The translations under genes and the position numbers were made by a program. The notes below the pieces were generated by a model, which was given only the letters and a program-made list of their open reading frames with translations, searched no databases and was not told the origin of the DNA. Positions 48,263 to 59,599 of a stretch of 64,000 nt of DNA are shown here, piece after piece. This stretch comes from Tulasnella sp. 424. Lineage: Eukaryota; Basidiomycota; Agaricomycetes; Cantharellales; Tulasnellaceae. How positions within the stretch are numbered: position 1 is the stretch's first letter; each line of letters begins with the position of its first letter. The stretch spans positions 157,704 through 221,703 of the forward strand of contig WSUB01000059.1 in NCBI GenBank assembly GCA_019633425.1. Direction: 5' to 3'.

Positions 48263-50708
48263 TCATGCGGCCTCTTCGGCGCGGAGATCAGCAGTCTTCT
48301 TCACAGCCCAGGCTACATTTTGGGAGTCTCCAACCTCTCGAAAGGCTTCAGAGGCTTCCGTGTAGCAAGATATCGCTTCACTACGGTGGCCCTGCTGATC
48401 GTGTGTTTCAGCAAGACCAAGCAGAGAGTGGGCTCTCCAGACTTTATCGCCAATGTCGGTATAAATCTGCAGGGCTTCGGAGTAGAACGAAGCGGCATCG
48501 TCGTACTCCTCCCGAGATAGATGGACCGAAGCGAGCTCCCAGAGAGCCGCGGCCATTCCTTTTCTGTGGCCCATTTCCGTGTATATCTGGAGGGATTCGG
48601 AGTAGAACTTGATGGCCTCGCTGTACTCCCCTCGAGATCGATGAACTTCACCAAGACTCCTCAAAACGCTGGCTCTCCCTACGCTATGTCCGATTTCCGT
48701 ACGTATTTGGAGGGCTTCGGAGTACAATCTGATAGCCTCGTCATACTCCCTTCGCGACTTATGGATATGAGCGAGGCCCAAAAGAGCGTTACCTCTCCCG
48801 CCATGATCGCCAATGCCGGTAGAAATTTCCAGGGCCTCGGAGAACGACGTGGAGGCTTCGGTGTACTCGCCTAGGCCTCGGTGCACCTCACCGAGACCCG
48901 ATAGAGTATAGGCTCTCCAACTGTGGCTGCTGATCTTGGTATAAATCTGCAGGGCTTCGGAGTAGAAACTTGCGGCCTTGCTGTACTCGGATTGAAACCG
49001 ATACACATCAGCAAGGCCCCGCAGAGCGTCAGCCTTTTGGCGGATGTCCTTGGTGGCGGTGCAAATACCCAATGCCTTGGTGAAGCAGTCCAATGCATGG
49101 GCAATGTCGCTTTGCAGTCTGTACATTTTTCCAAGTTGAAGGAGAAGTCCAGCATAGCGAGCCTGAGAAGCCTCTGGGTCTCCGGCTTGGGTACGTGCTG
49201 GCACGATCATCGGCTGTATCGAGTGGATGTCGGGTCAACCACACCGAAACAGGAAGGACACCGACCCGTTACTAGCGCGGCTCACTCACCATATAACGGA
49301 GTAATTTCAGACAACCAGCTGCCGTCGGTCGCTTTTCAGGGCTAATGCTCCAACATTGGGCCATGAGTGAACAAAGCGCCTGAATGAGCGACATGCGGGT
49401 ATGGTCGGTGATGGACGGAAGGTCTCCTTGAACGACCCGACTGACTACGGCCACGTCCCTTTTGACATCGTGAAATGGAATCGTGTTGGTCATCACCTAT
49501 TCCAGCGCAAGTCTATGAGCATCGACGGTAATTGATCGTCGTGGTTCGTCGTACCTCATAAGCGATCCAGCCGAGTGCCCAGATATCGCATGCAAGGGTC
49601 GGTGGGTCGTCCCTCAGCAGCTCAGGAGCGGCCCAGCGAAGGGTGAACTTGTCGCCGGTGAGGGTTATTGTGTTGGTGGAGACAGAGTACACTGCTTGGA
49701 GAGTGATGCTCTCGCCCGTGGCTTGCTCAGGCCGTGGCTGCGGGCAAGGTTTCATCGCTTTCTGGTGAAACTCCTCGGTCCCTAGGCGGCGGGCAGAGCC
49801 GAAATCTGTAATCACAGCGTAATAGTCTGAATTAATCAATATGTTGAGCTGCAGGTATTCGCGATTAGCCAGACCGCCAAGGCAGAATTTCGAGGGGGCA
49901 CGCCTACCGATTTAAGGTCACCATGATATATGGGCGGTGTTTGGCCATGGAGGTATTCGACCCCTTTCACCACGTCATCAATCTGTAATATTGACTTCTT
50001 AGCTGAGAGCCAAAGAAAAAGAGGCTGATCGTACCAGTGAGATTCGCTCAGGAATTTCCCATTCTCCAGATGCAAGAAAGTCTCTCAAGTTCCCGTTTTC
50101 TTCCCATGGAAAGACCAACCATATCGTCTGCTTGGACGCATCTTCAACGAATCCTTCTAGCCTAACAACGTTGGGATGCGAAAGCTCGGCCACGAATTTC
50201 GATTCTCTGAGTGCCAACTGAGAGAGAAGTTAGTATTTCGATCAGGGTCTGCAATCGGGGGAGGGATTCTTACCCCTAATACTCGTTCCAGATCCGCCTC
50301 ACGTTCTACCTTCAGCATCTTGACGGCCACAACCTGTTGGACCAGACGACTCGGTCAGCCATTAGCTCTGCTGGCGATGAGGAGGTTGTTGCCACACAAC
50401 CTTTGGCTCGGAGCTTTGACCACCGGGAGGCGAAGCCAGATGCGCCTGTGAAACCGTTGCGTATCCTCCACGAAACTTGTGGGCGTCTCCAGGGAATTCG
50501 ATCAACGAGGGATCGAGTCGCCACTGGGCAAGGCTCTCGAGCTTGGCCTGCTACAAACACCAAACCCTGTCAGCGATTTGCTGCAGCCACCTATCGAGAC
50601 CCGGACTGAACGTACTAGCTTAGCGCTAAGCTGGAACTCACGATGGGGATCTTGACCTGACCCGGACGTCTGAGGGTCGGCCTCGTGGGTTTCGTTTCCT
50701 TGCATCAA
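48263..50708 (-). CDS. TKL-like kinase fused to seven TPRs, copy C (duplicated unit 2)
   Basis: Nearly the same exon plan and protein as copy B at 33339. Kinase landmarks: RGGYATVSQAHLA, VVAVKMLKVEREADLERVL, RESKFVAELSHPNVVRLEGF, VFPWEENGNLRDFLASGEW, IYHGDLKS, ITDFGSARRLGTEEF, FTLRWAAPELLRDDPP and QCWSISPEKRPTAAGCLKLL. The catalytic lysine, Glu, Asp and DFG are kept. The kinase-TPR join is LLRYM to PMIVPARTQAGDPEASQARY. Seven 40-residue TPRs follow, ending YTEASEAFREVGDSQNVAW and a capping helix that differs from copy B. A GTGAGT donor follows CCCCATC in the first exon. Expected to be a functional kinase, probably regulated or targeted through the TPR array. Confidence 0.8.
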
Positions 50709-51895
50709 ACGATGGGTGGGGTGGCGTTGATTATGTGTATGAGGCTACGGTAGGAAGGAGCTCGCCGGAGGGGAGGGAGACGAGTCGAGGGGATGGGGGT
50801 GGCAAGAGGGTATAAAAAGACATCCCAATATATCGTCCTGATCGGGATGAAGGATCATGAGGGTAGGAGGTCTGCTGCAGAGAGTGTCTAGACCTTGTTC
50901 TTCGGGCAACGATAAGGTTCGGCCGCGTGCGTCAACATCTCGCACAAACAAACGGTTGCAAGATAAGACGAGTTAAGTTGCCAAACCACGCAAGCAACTC
51001 TACCCAGATCAACTTTGGTCCGGATGGAGATTGTAGTTTGATTCGCTTTGTTCTGGCTTCCTATTCCCTTTCCTGCACAACCGGGACGTTCTGACCAAAC
51101 ACCGACCCTTTCCCGCGCCTACGGTTGCTCAGCTGCCGCATGGGCACCAACACACCGGCACTTCGTCCACGACGGCTCTAAACGAAAGAGAGTACCTCTT
51201 TACCGAGCGTTATTTTGAATGAAAGTTGTTAGTCGAAGCTTGGTTGGCAGCTTCCGACAATGTGATGCCCTGGTTTACCCTCTAACACCCTGTCTCTGCA
51301 CAACCTCATTGACGATTCCTCCATTCGCGAACTACTCCCATTATCCACCAATAGCTTTGCTCCTTACACGTTGCCTCTCTAAGCTTTCTCGGGCTGTGTC
51401 GATTTCGTTTCCAGGACTTGTAACCTCTTCCTCATGCATATCTCAACTCTGTTCACTTCCTCGACCATCCATGCCCAAGCAGAAGAAAATAGCACCAAGG
51501 TAAATCCGTCTAAGAAAGCGGAGACATGAAACACACACCATGAAGTACATGTAGAGCGGCAAATGTGAGAGAGAAAAAATCCAGCAAAGGCAATTCGCCG
51601 ATGCACTGGATACTCGAGAATCTTGGGACTATAGAGATATTGAACCAAACATGGGAGTGCGATAAAATCGGATGACGATGGAAGTAAAAGAAGTCCAAGA
51701 GAAAGTCCAGGGGGAAATAATGGAAAGAGACAAATTCCGAGACAGGGGGGATTTCGGAGTGTCCACGCCGGTGAACATGAGTGATAGATCATCAAGGAAA
51801 GAAGAGTGTCCTAGAAGGCGAGGAATAGCCACTCATTGTGGCCACTTCCTCACTCAACCGCCAACAAGCCGGAGGCTTGAGATCTCTTACACGTC
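50709..51895. other. Upstream region of kinase-TPR copy C and novel joint
   Basis: 50709-51540 matches 35792-36733 except for the 87-bp MITE, absent here (empty site at 51118-51126). From about 51541 to 51895 the sequence has no counterpart in unit 1; it stands where unit 1 has about 7 kb including the NLR. A minus-strand frame at 51379-51795 is rich in hydrophobic residues but spans the homology breakpoint and has no motif, so it is not called. Confidence 0.55.
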
Positions 51896-53906
51896 GCCGG
51901 GTCGACTTCTTTACACAATCAACAGCACCCGTAGAATCGTCCCCCCCATCCCAACCCATCGTCCGAAACCGGCGACGACGAGACTTCGAACTCTCCGCGT
52001 TCTCCAGTTGGTTCCTCGGTGTACATCCCCATTTGTGCAATTGGCTCGGAAACCATCTTCTCATGCACTTGGATGATCCACTCCCGCTTCTTCTCTTGAC
52101 AGTCGTCGTTCGATCCAGGACGTTACTGCTTCTTCAAACTGTCTTTACGCCTCGTAAAAGACGATATCGCCGTGGAGACCTTAGTCCCAGCGTGCTGATC
52201 AACAGGCGAATTAATCGTATCGACAGTGTTGTCTCGAACATGCTGGCGACGAGAGAATGTCTTCAAAGGCGACTCCATCGTTCCCTCCGTAACCATCCCG
52301 TTGCGTTGCGGGACAGCTCGACGTCGAACGATTTTGCACCATCGCGTTGGCGGCGACAGCGCCCATCGCAACCACAGCAGCACCCAAACTCACCATCCAA
52401 CTCGGTTCGACGTTGGCCAGGACCCATCCTTTGCCTTCCGAGGTAGGGACCGTAGCGGATTCCTACGACCAAGTCGGGACCGGAGTGAACCTCTTCGCAC
52501 CGACGATTCCTCGGCTCGCTTGTCTTTGTCGAGCGGTGGTCGAAGCTGGGGAGGCTGGAGATGTGACCTTGTCCACGGGTACGACTTTCACCGAAGTGCC
52601 ACTATCTATGCGAGTTTGGGATATCAGGAAGACCGTCCCAGCAGAATCGGTAGCTTCCATCCTCGCTACACCAGGTCGTCTGGGGAGGTGGAATAGGTAC
52701 CGGTACTACTGACAGAACTGGGTACGGCGAAGGTGGGGAAGAGGTATGATAACCATAAGGGATTTTCACTCTTCAGCCGCCCGCTGCTGTAGCACTGAAG
52801 TGCGTGCTGATCTTCGGTGTGATCGTTGGCGTTCCCCGGCATGATTATCCTGCCGCGCGTGGGTGTGCTGAGAATCAGTCGGACTAGCTAGGCCATTGTT
52901 CGTTCGCGTCCACGTTGTAGGAGCATCGCCCGACCTTCCACTAGCGCAATCTCCTGAAGGCATCCGAAGAAAATAATCCTGCCCCCGTTCCGAAGCTCTG
53001 TGGGCTTGGCGGCTCTGCGGGTGGTTTCCCGCAGGACCCGTGCTGTAGGTCACCGCGACTGGAGCGGTTCCAGGACGTGGTAGAGGTGGAGCTACATATT
53101 GTTTGTAAAGGTCCTCTGATTTTAAAAGCCCTCCTTTGGGCAGTTGTGGGTCGTAAGCAAGGCTAGATCCAAACGCGCACTTCCTTTCGGACAACGGACC
53201 GGCGACTCCAGAGAAGTCGTTAACGCTCGAGATTGACGAACCGTAGCTCACTACACTCGCAAGCCGGAGGGGACGCGGAGAGGTAGCAGGAGATCGAGGT
53301 GTCGTCGCGGCCGGAACCTGGACAAACGCGGAGGCCGGGGTGCGAGGTTTTCTGTGTCGGTTCATGTAGAGAAGATAAGAGTATCGCGGTTAAACTGTGG
53401 CGGAGGAGAAATTGGGCTGGGATCTTCAGGCGCACGAACGACGGGCTGCGGATGTTCCACGACGAGTCGGACCTGTCGCGACCCATTCGCTCGCCAGCTT
53501 GGGAGCACACCGCAGAATTAAGCCGTAGTAGTATGCTCTTGGAAATCTTGAGACCTGTGGCTGCTCGAGCTAGGTGAAGCTGGATGACGGAGTGTGCGGC
53601 GTATTTCGGTTTCCCGCTCCCCCAGGTTAAGTTCGGTTTGGCTCTTCGAGAATGGAGCGAGCAGTGTCTTGTTTAGGCTTACGGGCGTCCTCGCTCCCCA
53701 CCGACGCGTGTATTGCTTCATTAACCTCGCATGTTCCCCCTGCCCTGGGACCAGAGTCCGAGTCGCCACCGGCTACGACCGAGCATATGAGGATACCTCT
53801 CGCTGTCGGTATTCCCGCTAAGGTAATCTTCGTCTGCGGTCGATGTTTTCCGCGGGGGGGGGGGGAGCTTGTTCTTGTTCGGTAGATGAATTGGGTACGA
53901 TGATGG
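51896..53906. repeat. Conserved unresolved block, unit 2 copy
   Basis: Paralogue of 43956-45970. The order of all landmarks is kept, including the poly-G tract at 53857 next to AGCTTGTTCTTGTTCGGTAG. Small indels shift every long frame relative to the unit 1 copy. Homology ends at about 53906 (GATGATGGTCAGC against GATGCTGGTCGTT). Confidence 0.6.
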
Positions 53907-55595
53907 TCAGCGATCCGTGCGCTAGAAGGCAATGGGATTAGCAATTAGGCCTCTGAGGGCTTATCAGCCAGGGCTTTCCTGAGCCGATATCTCCACATCC
54001 CTAGAGCTGATAAGCCTAGAGGTTTGTACGACCGTTCTAGACGTATGGGTCTACCTACCTGAGAATCTTGATGGGATTATGGTCACTATTCACTTCTCAA
54101 GCCGACCTTTCTCATAATTATCCCGCTATTTTTCGTTTTTCCCTTCGCTGAAGCTTTATAAAAGGCTCAATCAGACCTAAATACAATTATAAATACAATT
54201 ATAAACATGTTAAAAAAGGTTGGGTTGGGTTATTCTTTCTGGTGATGATGTTATGATGTATTCTGTTAGAATTGCCTCAGTGTCCAATGTAACATGGTCA
54301 AAACTTGAACCACTCCTTCCCTAAAACATTTTTAACCATCTGGGTTGGAACTATCCAACAGATTAAAGTTCTATTTGTGGATATACCCATCCCATGCTTA
54401 GTTTTCCTCCAGTAGTGCCAGGGATGGAGGGGTAATAAGCCCCTGAAGCCCATTTGACCATTTCCCATGGGCCAAGTTAGGTCCGGTGAGTTCCATTCGG
54501 ATTATAGGTTATATACGACCATCTATACGCAGAAATATTCTGAAACCTATGTTAATATGAGGTCCACTACTTGTACTATCTTATTGGAGGTAATTAGGCT
54601 TTTGCACTATGTTTCTGGGGTTTAGGGCCATTAATGCGCATTTAATATATTTACCCAACTACCATAAGCAATTCTAAAGGCTTTATATGCATAGAATGCT
54701 TAATCTAATGTCCGAGTTTCAGGAATTCTGGGCTAGATTGTGTTTACACTCTCAGGGTTCGGAAACACGTGTATTATGTATATTTCAGTGTTCGCATGCA
54801 ATATAAATAAGTATAGCTTCCATATGCACTTTAAACGATCGAAAAAGCTGCAGGAATGGAGGAGATATGGGCGGAGGAAATATTGCAGAGAGGGGTGGGC
54901 ATTTTGTGGAGATGACCTAGGTGTGGGATGGTCCCTGATTGCGCTTTTAGGAACAAGCGCCCGGAGTTCTCCTCGGCGTCTATATCACGTAATTAGTCAG
55001 CCTATCATCCTTTCACACATCCGAGATTAACTAGAGGGATCCGCGTTGAATTTGTCTGGACCAGTCCACACTAAACTGCATGTGGCAGGGTCCACACCAT
55101 TTTTGTATGGCATGGTCCGCACTAAATCTAGCTGGAGTAGTCCACACTAAATTTACGCGGAGTAGTCCGCAATGTGGTTTGTCTGGTCCCCTCCACTGTG
55201 AGAGGTGTCTGGGGAAGTCCAGAGTTCTGTGACATTTATATCTTTGAATTTAGAGACCTTTCGGCTATTCTAATGTATGAGGATGGAAGGGATGAGACTA
55301 TACAAGCAGTGCCCCTTTTGGCTTGATTCAGGCAGGGCCACAGAAAGAGAAATTCAGGATAATATTCTTTCAGGTCCCAGGCTCCCACCCTGCATGGCAC
55401 CTTGTTTTTTTCATTCCTCCCTATCACTTAAGTGGACATTGACAGAAACATACAAAGAGACCCAAAAGCCCCCATATTTAATTGAAAAAAGCAAATAATT
55501 TGGTCCAAATATCATTCAGGGCTTGGCTATGTGGAGGCACCACAATATCCGAAATAAATACTTACCTGACCCTACCACTCCATATACAAAACATA
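53907..55595. other. AT-rich insertion in unit 2, no gene
   Basis: About 1.7 kb, clearly richer in A and T than the rest of the window, replacing about 600 bases of unit 1. It contains ATAATTATAAA-type runs near 54185-54210, and short open frames without motifs. It may be a decayed transposable element; I see no terminal repeats or target duplication. A short tandem repeat inside is listed separately. Confidence 0.45.
55053..55200. repeat. Degenerate 25-30 bp tandem repeat
   Basis: Five or six imperfect units around the core AGTCCACACTAAATT, seen as CCAGTCCACACTAAACTG, GGGTCCACACCATTTTTG, TGGTCCGCACTAAATCTA, TAGTCCACACTAAATTTA, TAGTCCGCAATGTGG and a faded GGTCCCCTCCACTG. Spacing is 25-30 bases. 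It lies in the AT-rich insertion and has no coding potential. Confidence 0.6.
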
Positions 55596-56160
55596 TGTGT
55601 GGAGGGTCCACAGATATCTTGGATATTCTGTTCGATATAGGTGGGTATGATGGAACAGATGACATGAATGAGTGCACAATCAAGGTCATTGAAACCCTTT
55701 AGGGGTGCTGCAAGAGCAGCAAGCGGAGCTTTCATAGGCCTGGGTGGTAAAGATGGTTCTATATGTACAGATGGATGAGAGGGTGTGGGGCTGGGGGTGG
55801 GTGTAGTGGGGGAAGTGAAGGCGGTCCGCACTGAAATTAGTACTCGGTTGGAGGCAGGTATAAGCCAAGAGGAAAGAGACAAGCAAAGTGACCTTTAATA
55901 AAGCAACTTGGGAAATAAGCCTTGGACTTATTTGCAAGGTACGTGCGTCCACAGTCTAACCTAGGATACAGCAGGCGTTCAAAGCAGATGGGAGGAGGGA
56001 AATCGCATGGACAATGAAATGCCCAGTCAACCCTTGGCATGCCAGGCAATTAAACATCTGATGTGAGACCTCACCAAGACAATAATCTTGCGTTGAGATG
56101 TCACAATACTGATCCAGACAATGATGGAGGACAAGGACTGGTTCAATGATGCACTGTCTC
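55596..56160. repeat. Dispersed repeat copy C, start of a truncated third unit
   Basis: Matches copy B from about 46600 and copy A from about 32870 to 33080, ending at GATGCACTGTCTC, where copy A continues towards a kinase-TPR gene. Here the homology stops and a different tandem repeat begins, so any third kinase-TPR copy has been lost or lies elsewhere. Confidence 0.7.
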
Positions 56161-56164
56161 GTTG

Positions 56165-56480
56165 GGTTGCTCATCAACCCCTATCCACCTGCCTCATAAA
56201 ACCAAAACGCCGTGCTTCTATGTCCCACGGTTGGTGTGATTTTACAGAGAGTCGAGAGCCCAACGGACAAGATTACCAGTAGTTACACTCCCTAAATCAT
56301 TCTGATGAGCATCCAACAAATACATAAACTAGGATACGTGCATCTGAGTATATGCCATGATGATCTACCATTCATGGTGACAAGCTCTCCTCGCCAATAA
56401 TGTGTGTTTGATGAAACTCCCCTTATAAACCTTGCTTTGAATTGAAACCTGATCATGACTGAGCTGTGCAGTAGGTCACC
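56165..56480. repeat. 0.5-kb tandem repeat, unit 1 left part
   Basis: Contains CCTATCCACC-GCCTC, CCCACGGTTGGTGTGA and TTTGATGAAACTCC in the same order and similar spacing as 63399-63660. The unit is split by the Ty3 element and resumes at 63157. Confidence 0.7.
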
Positions 56481-56512
56481 TGTCGCAACTAGGGTAGTGA
56501 GAGAAGGGACTC
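56481..56512 (-). repeat. 3' LTR remnant (32 bp)
   Basis: Identical to the terminal 32 bases of the 5' LTR at 62627-62658 (TGTCGCAACTAGGGTAGTGA and the 12 bases after it on the plus strand). The identity ends at both sides together with the LTR border on the left and the deletion joint on the right. Confidence 0.9.
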
Positions 56513-59431
56513 TCTGTTGTTCTAAATAGGCTTGGGTAATGGGCACCTCTTGCCCTTGTCGGTTTAGTCGGCGCAGAGTGTAGCTCGGGTGTCGTCTGGT
56601 ATCGGCGAAGAAAGGGGTTGTTTTTATACTTGTGTTGTGAGTGTTGTTGTATGCGAATTTGGCCATATCTAGGAATCTATCCCAGTCATTCTGTTGATAG
56701 TTGGTGTATAAGTGCAGGAACTGTTCTATGAATTGGTTGACCCTTTCGCTCTGTCCATCTGTTTGGGGGTGATAGGCCGTAGAATATCACGGTTCGATGT
56801 TAAGTTCTTTGTATAGGGCTTTCAGGAATTCTGAATTAAACTGGGGTCCTCTATCGGATATTGTTCTTTGTGGTAATCCGTGATCTTTCCATACGTGGTT
56901 CTTGAATAGCTCAGCAGTCCCTATTGCATCGACGGTTTCTGTGGTTGCAATGAAGTGTCCCCGTTTCGTGTATTGATCCACTACATTGAGTATGCTATTG
57001 TGTCCTCGTGGTGTTTTTGGCGACCCGACGATTAAATCGCAGGTAATGTCTGTCCATGGTCCTTCAGGTGCAGGTAGTGGTTGTAGTTCTCCTTGAAGTT
57101 TTCCTGTGTCTTTCTTCGTCCGTTGACGTTGGTCGCATGAATCCACATAGTTGTTGATGAACTTTGTCATCCCAGACCAGTAATAGTCTCGTTGTATCAA
57201 TTCGTTTGTTCTGAGTCTTCCTGGGTGTCCAGCGAGTTCTGAGTCATGTCTTGAGTATAGTATCTTCTTTTTTATGCCCTCGTTATTCGGTACGTAGACC
57301 CTGTCTCGCCATATTACTGTGTTTCCCGTTATTCGATAATCTTCTTTGATGGATTTCCTTAATATCCTGTTCCCGTTCTTTTCTAATACCGCGAATATCT
57401 CGTTCAATTCAGGGTCTTTTTGTGATAGTTCCTCGATTTCTTGCTCTATGGAGAGGTCTGTTGGTGTCGCTGCGAGTCCTTCTACTGGGAAGTTTTTGAA
57501 TTTTTCTACCGGGATGATGCCTGGAATGGAGTTTCCTGCCCTGTCCTTTGGCTGGTGATCAGGTCTCCTTGATAGGGCGTCCAGTCTTGATAGTTTCCCT
57601 GGTTGGTAGTGGATCTCATAATCAAACTGTTCCAATATCCCCAACCATCTTCATTGTCTTCATATTGGTATGGTCTTTGTTGCGTATGTTCGTAGGTTTA
57701 GGTGGTCTGTGATTACTTTTGTCTTTTTTCCCAGAGTAGGTATCTCCATGTTAGGAAGGCGAATACGATGGCTAGTAGTTCTTTGTCCCATATGTCGTAA
57801 TTTCTTTGTTCTTTGCTAAGTGCTTTTGATATGAACGCGATTGGGTACTTTCTTCTGTCTTTCTCTTGGGAAAGGATCGCTCCATAAGTGTAATCCGATG
57901 CGTCAGCTTCTAGAATATAATCTTGACTGTAGTCCGGCCAAATGAGTAGGGGGGCACTTGTAAATCTTGTTTTCAGTGTGTCGAATGCTTCTTGTTGTTC
58001 GTCTCCCCATTGCCAACCGACGTCTTTTTGTAGTAGTTTGTTCATTGGTGTGGCAATTCGGCTAAACCCTTTGATGAATCTTCGGTAGAAGTTGCAGAAT
58101 CCCATGAATGTCTGAATGTCCTTTACTGATTTCGGCGTGGGCCATTCCGTGATTGCTTCCACTTTGTGTTTATCCATTGTGACTCCTTTTTTTGTGATGT
58201 GGAAACCCAGAAAGTCAATTTCTTCCACTAGGAATTCGCATTTCTTTGCCTTGCAATAAAGCCCGTTGTCGCGTAATCGTCCTAGTACCACCTTGGTTGC
58301 TTTGATGGTTTCCTCCCTCGTTTTCCCAAAGACGACGATGTCATCAAGGTAAATCACTACCATGACGTCCAGCAGATCGTGGAATATATCGTTCATCAAT
58401 TCTTGAAAAACGGTGGGTGCATTTGTGAGTCCGAAGGGCATGACCAGATATTCATAGTGTCCATATTTGGTGTTAAAGGCTGTCTTCCATTCATCGCCGT
58501 CTTTGAATCGAATTTGGTGGTATGCATTTGCGACATCCAAAGTGCAGAAGTATTTGGCGTCTTTCAGTGTCTCGATTAATTCGTCTGGTAGTGGCAGAAC
58601 CACTGAATTCTTTTTTGTGACCGCGTTTAATCCTCGGTAGTCAATGCAAAGTTGTAGTTTCCTGTCTTTCTTCATCTGGAACATAACTCCCGCTCCTGCC
58701 GGGGAAGTGGACTTCCTTATCCATCCTTTCTTCATCATGTCATCTAGTTGCTTCTTCAGCTCCTCTGATTCTAAGGGCGATAGGCGGTATATTCCTCCCT
58801 TTGGTGGCTGTCTTCCTTCTAGTAGTTCGATGCTACAGTCGTAAGATTTGTGAGGGGGGAGTTCGGCAGCCAGTTTTTCGGAGAATACGTCTAGGAACTT
58901 GTGGAATTCTTGTGGGACTGCCTGTTCAATCGGTTTCTCTTCCTTTTTATGTTTTTCGGCAATCTGTGCTAATCGGGACTCGGCAGCCAGTCCCTCCGTT
59001 TTCCTTATTCCTTGTACCATGACGTTTCCGATTTGTACTTCATCCGGTCTATCGTTTCTCCACTGTACTTGAGGGTTGTGTTTTCTCATGAAATTGTGAC
59101 CAATAACCATTTCGTGTCATCCTATGTTTCTGACCAACGCGTCCTCTTTGGACACGTACCCTCCTATGTCCATTGTTCCCGTTAGTCATCCCAAGGTTTC
59201 CTGTCCCATCATCCCATCAATGTTTATGAGCTTCACTCCTTTTGACCAGTCCGGTTTCCAACCATGCTTTTCTGTCTGGTTTTTGTGTATTAATGTCATT
59301 GTTGCTCCGGAATCGTATAGTGCCGTTAACTGTACATCGTCCCATTTTACTAATAATTCAAGTGGTTCAGTTACCAGGTGCCCCATTCCTCGCACGTGGC
59401 TGTCCTGTCCTACGACAGGTCCTTTTCCCAA
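56513..59431 (-). pseudogene. Ty3 pol: protease, reverse transcriptase, RNase H, integrase
   Basis: In order on the minus strand: the aspartic protease motif LTALYDSGATMTLIHKN, a GHNFMRKHNPQVQW segment, RT with YRLSPLESEELKKQLDDM, AGVMFQMKKDRKLQLCIDYR, VMPFGLTNAPTVFQELMN and the catalytic VVIYLDDIVVF, then RNase H starting YILEADASDYTYGAILSQEK, and integrase with the zinc-binding HDSELAGHPG/DSCDQRQ region, WTDITCDLIVGSPK, TISDRGPQFNSEFL and STAYHPQTDGQSERV. Lesions: stops near 59186 and 59111, a frameshift with two stops near 57640-57720, a TGA at 56787, and truncation at 56513 after QAYLEQQ. It is not functional. Confidence 0.92.
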
Positions 59432-59599
59432 ATCTATTGTACATGATTCCGGTTCCTTACTTAGTTCGGTTACGAATCCCTCTACTCCCAGTAAAGTAAC
59501 GGCTTCCTCTACTGGTTCTGTCCTTTTCCTGCAAAGGGGTCGACATAGTCGCCTTCTTCATTTGTCAATGCTTCCCCCGTTTTTGCTTCAAATCACTTA

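Noticed and set aside
54740..55030. 96-residue plus-strand open frame in the AT-rich insertion
   Set aside because: No motif, no homologous frame in unit 1, and composition follows the local AT-rich sequence.
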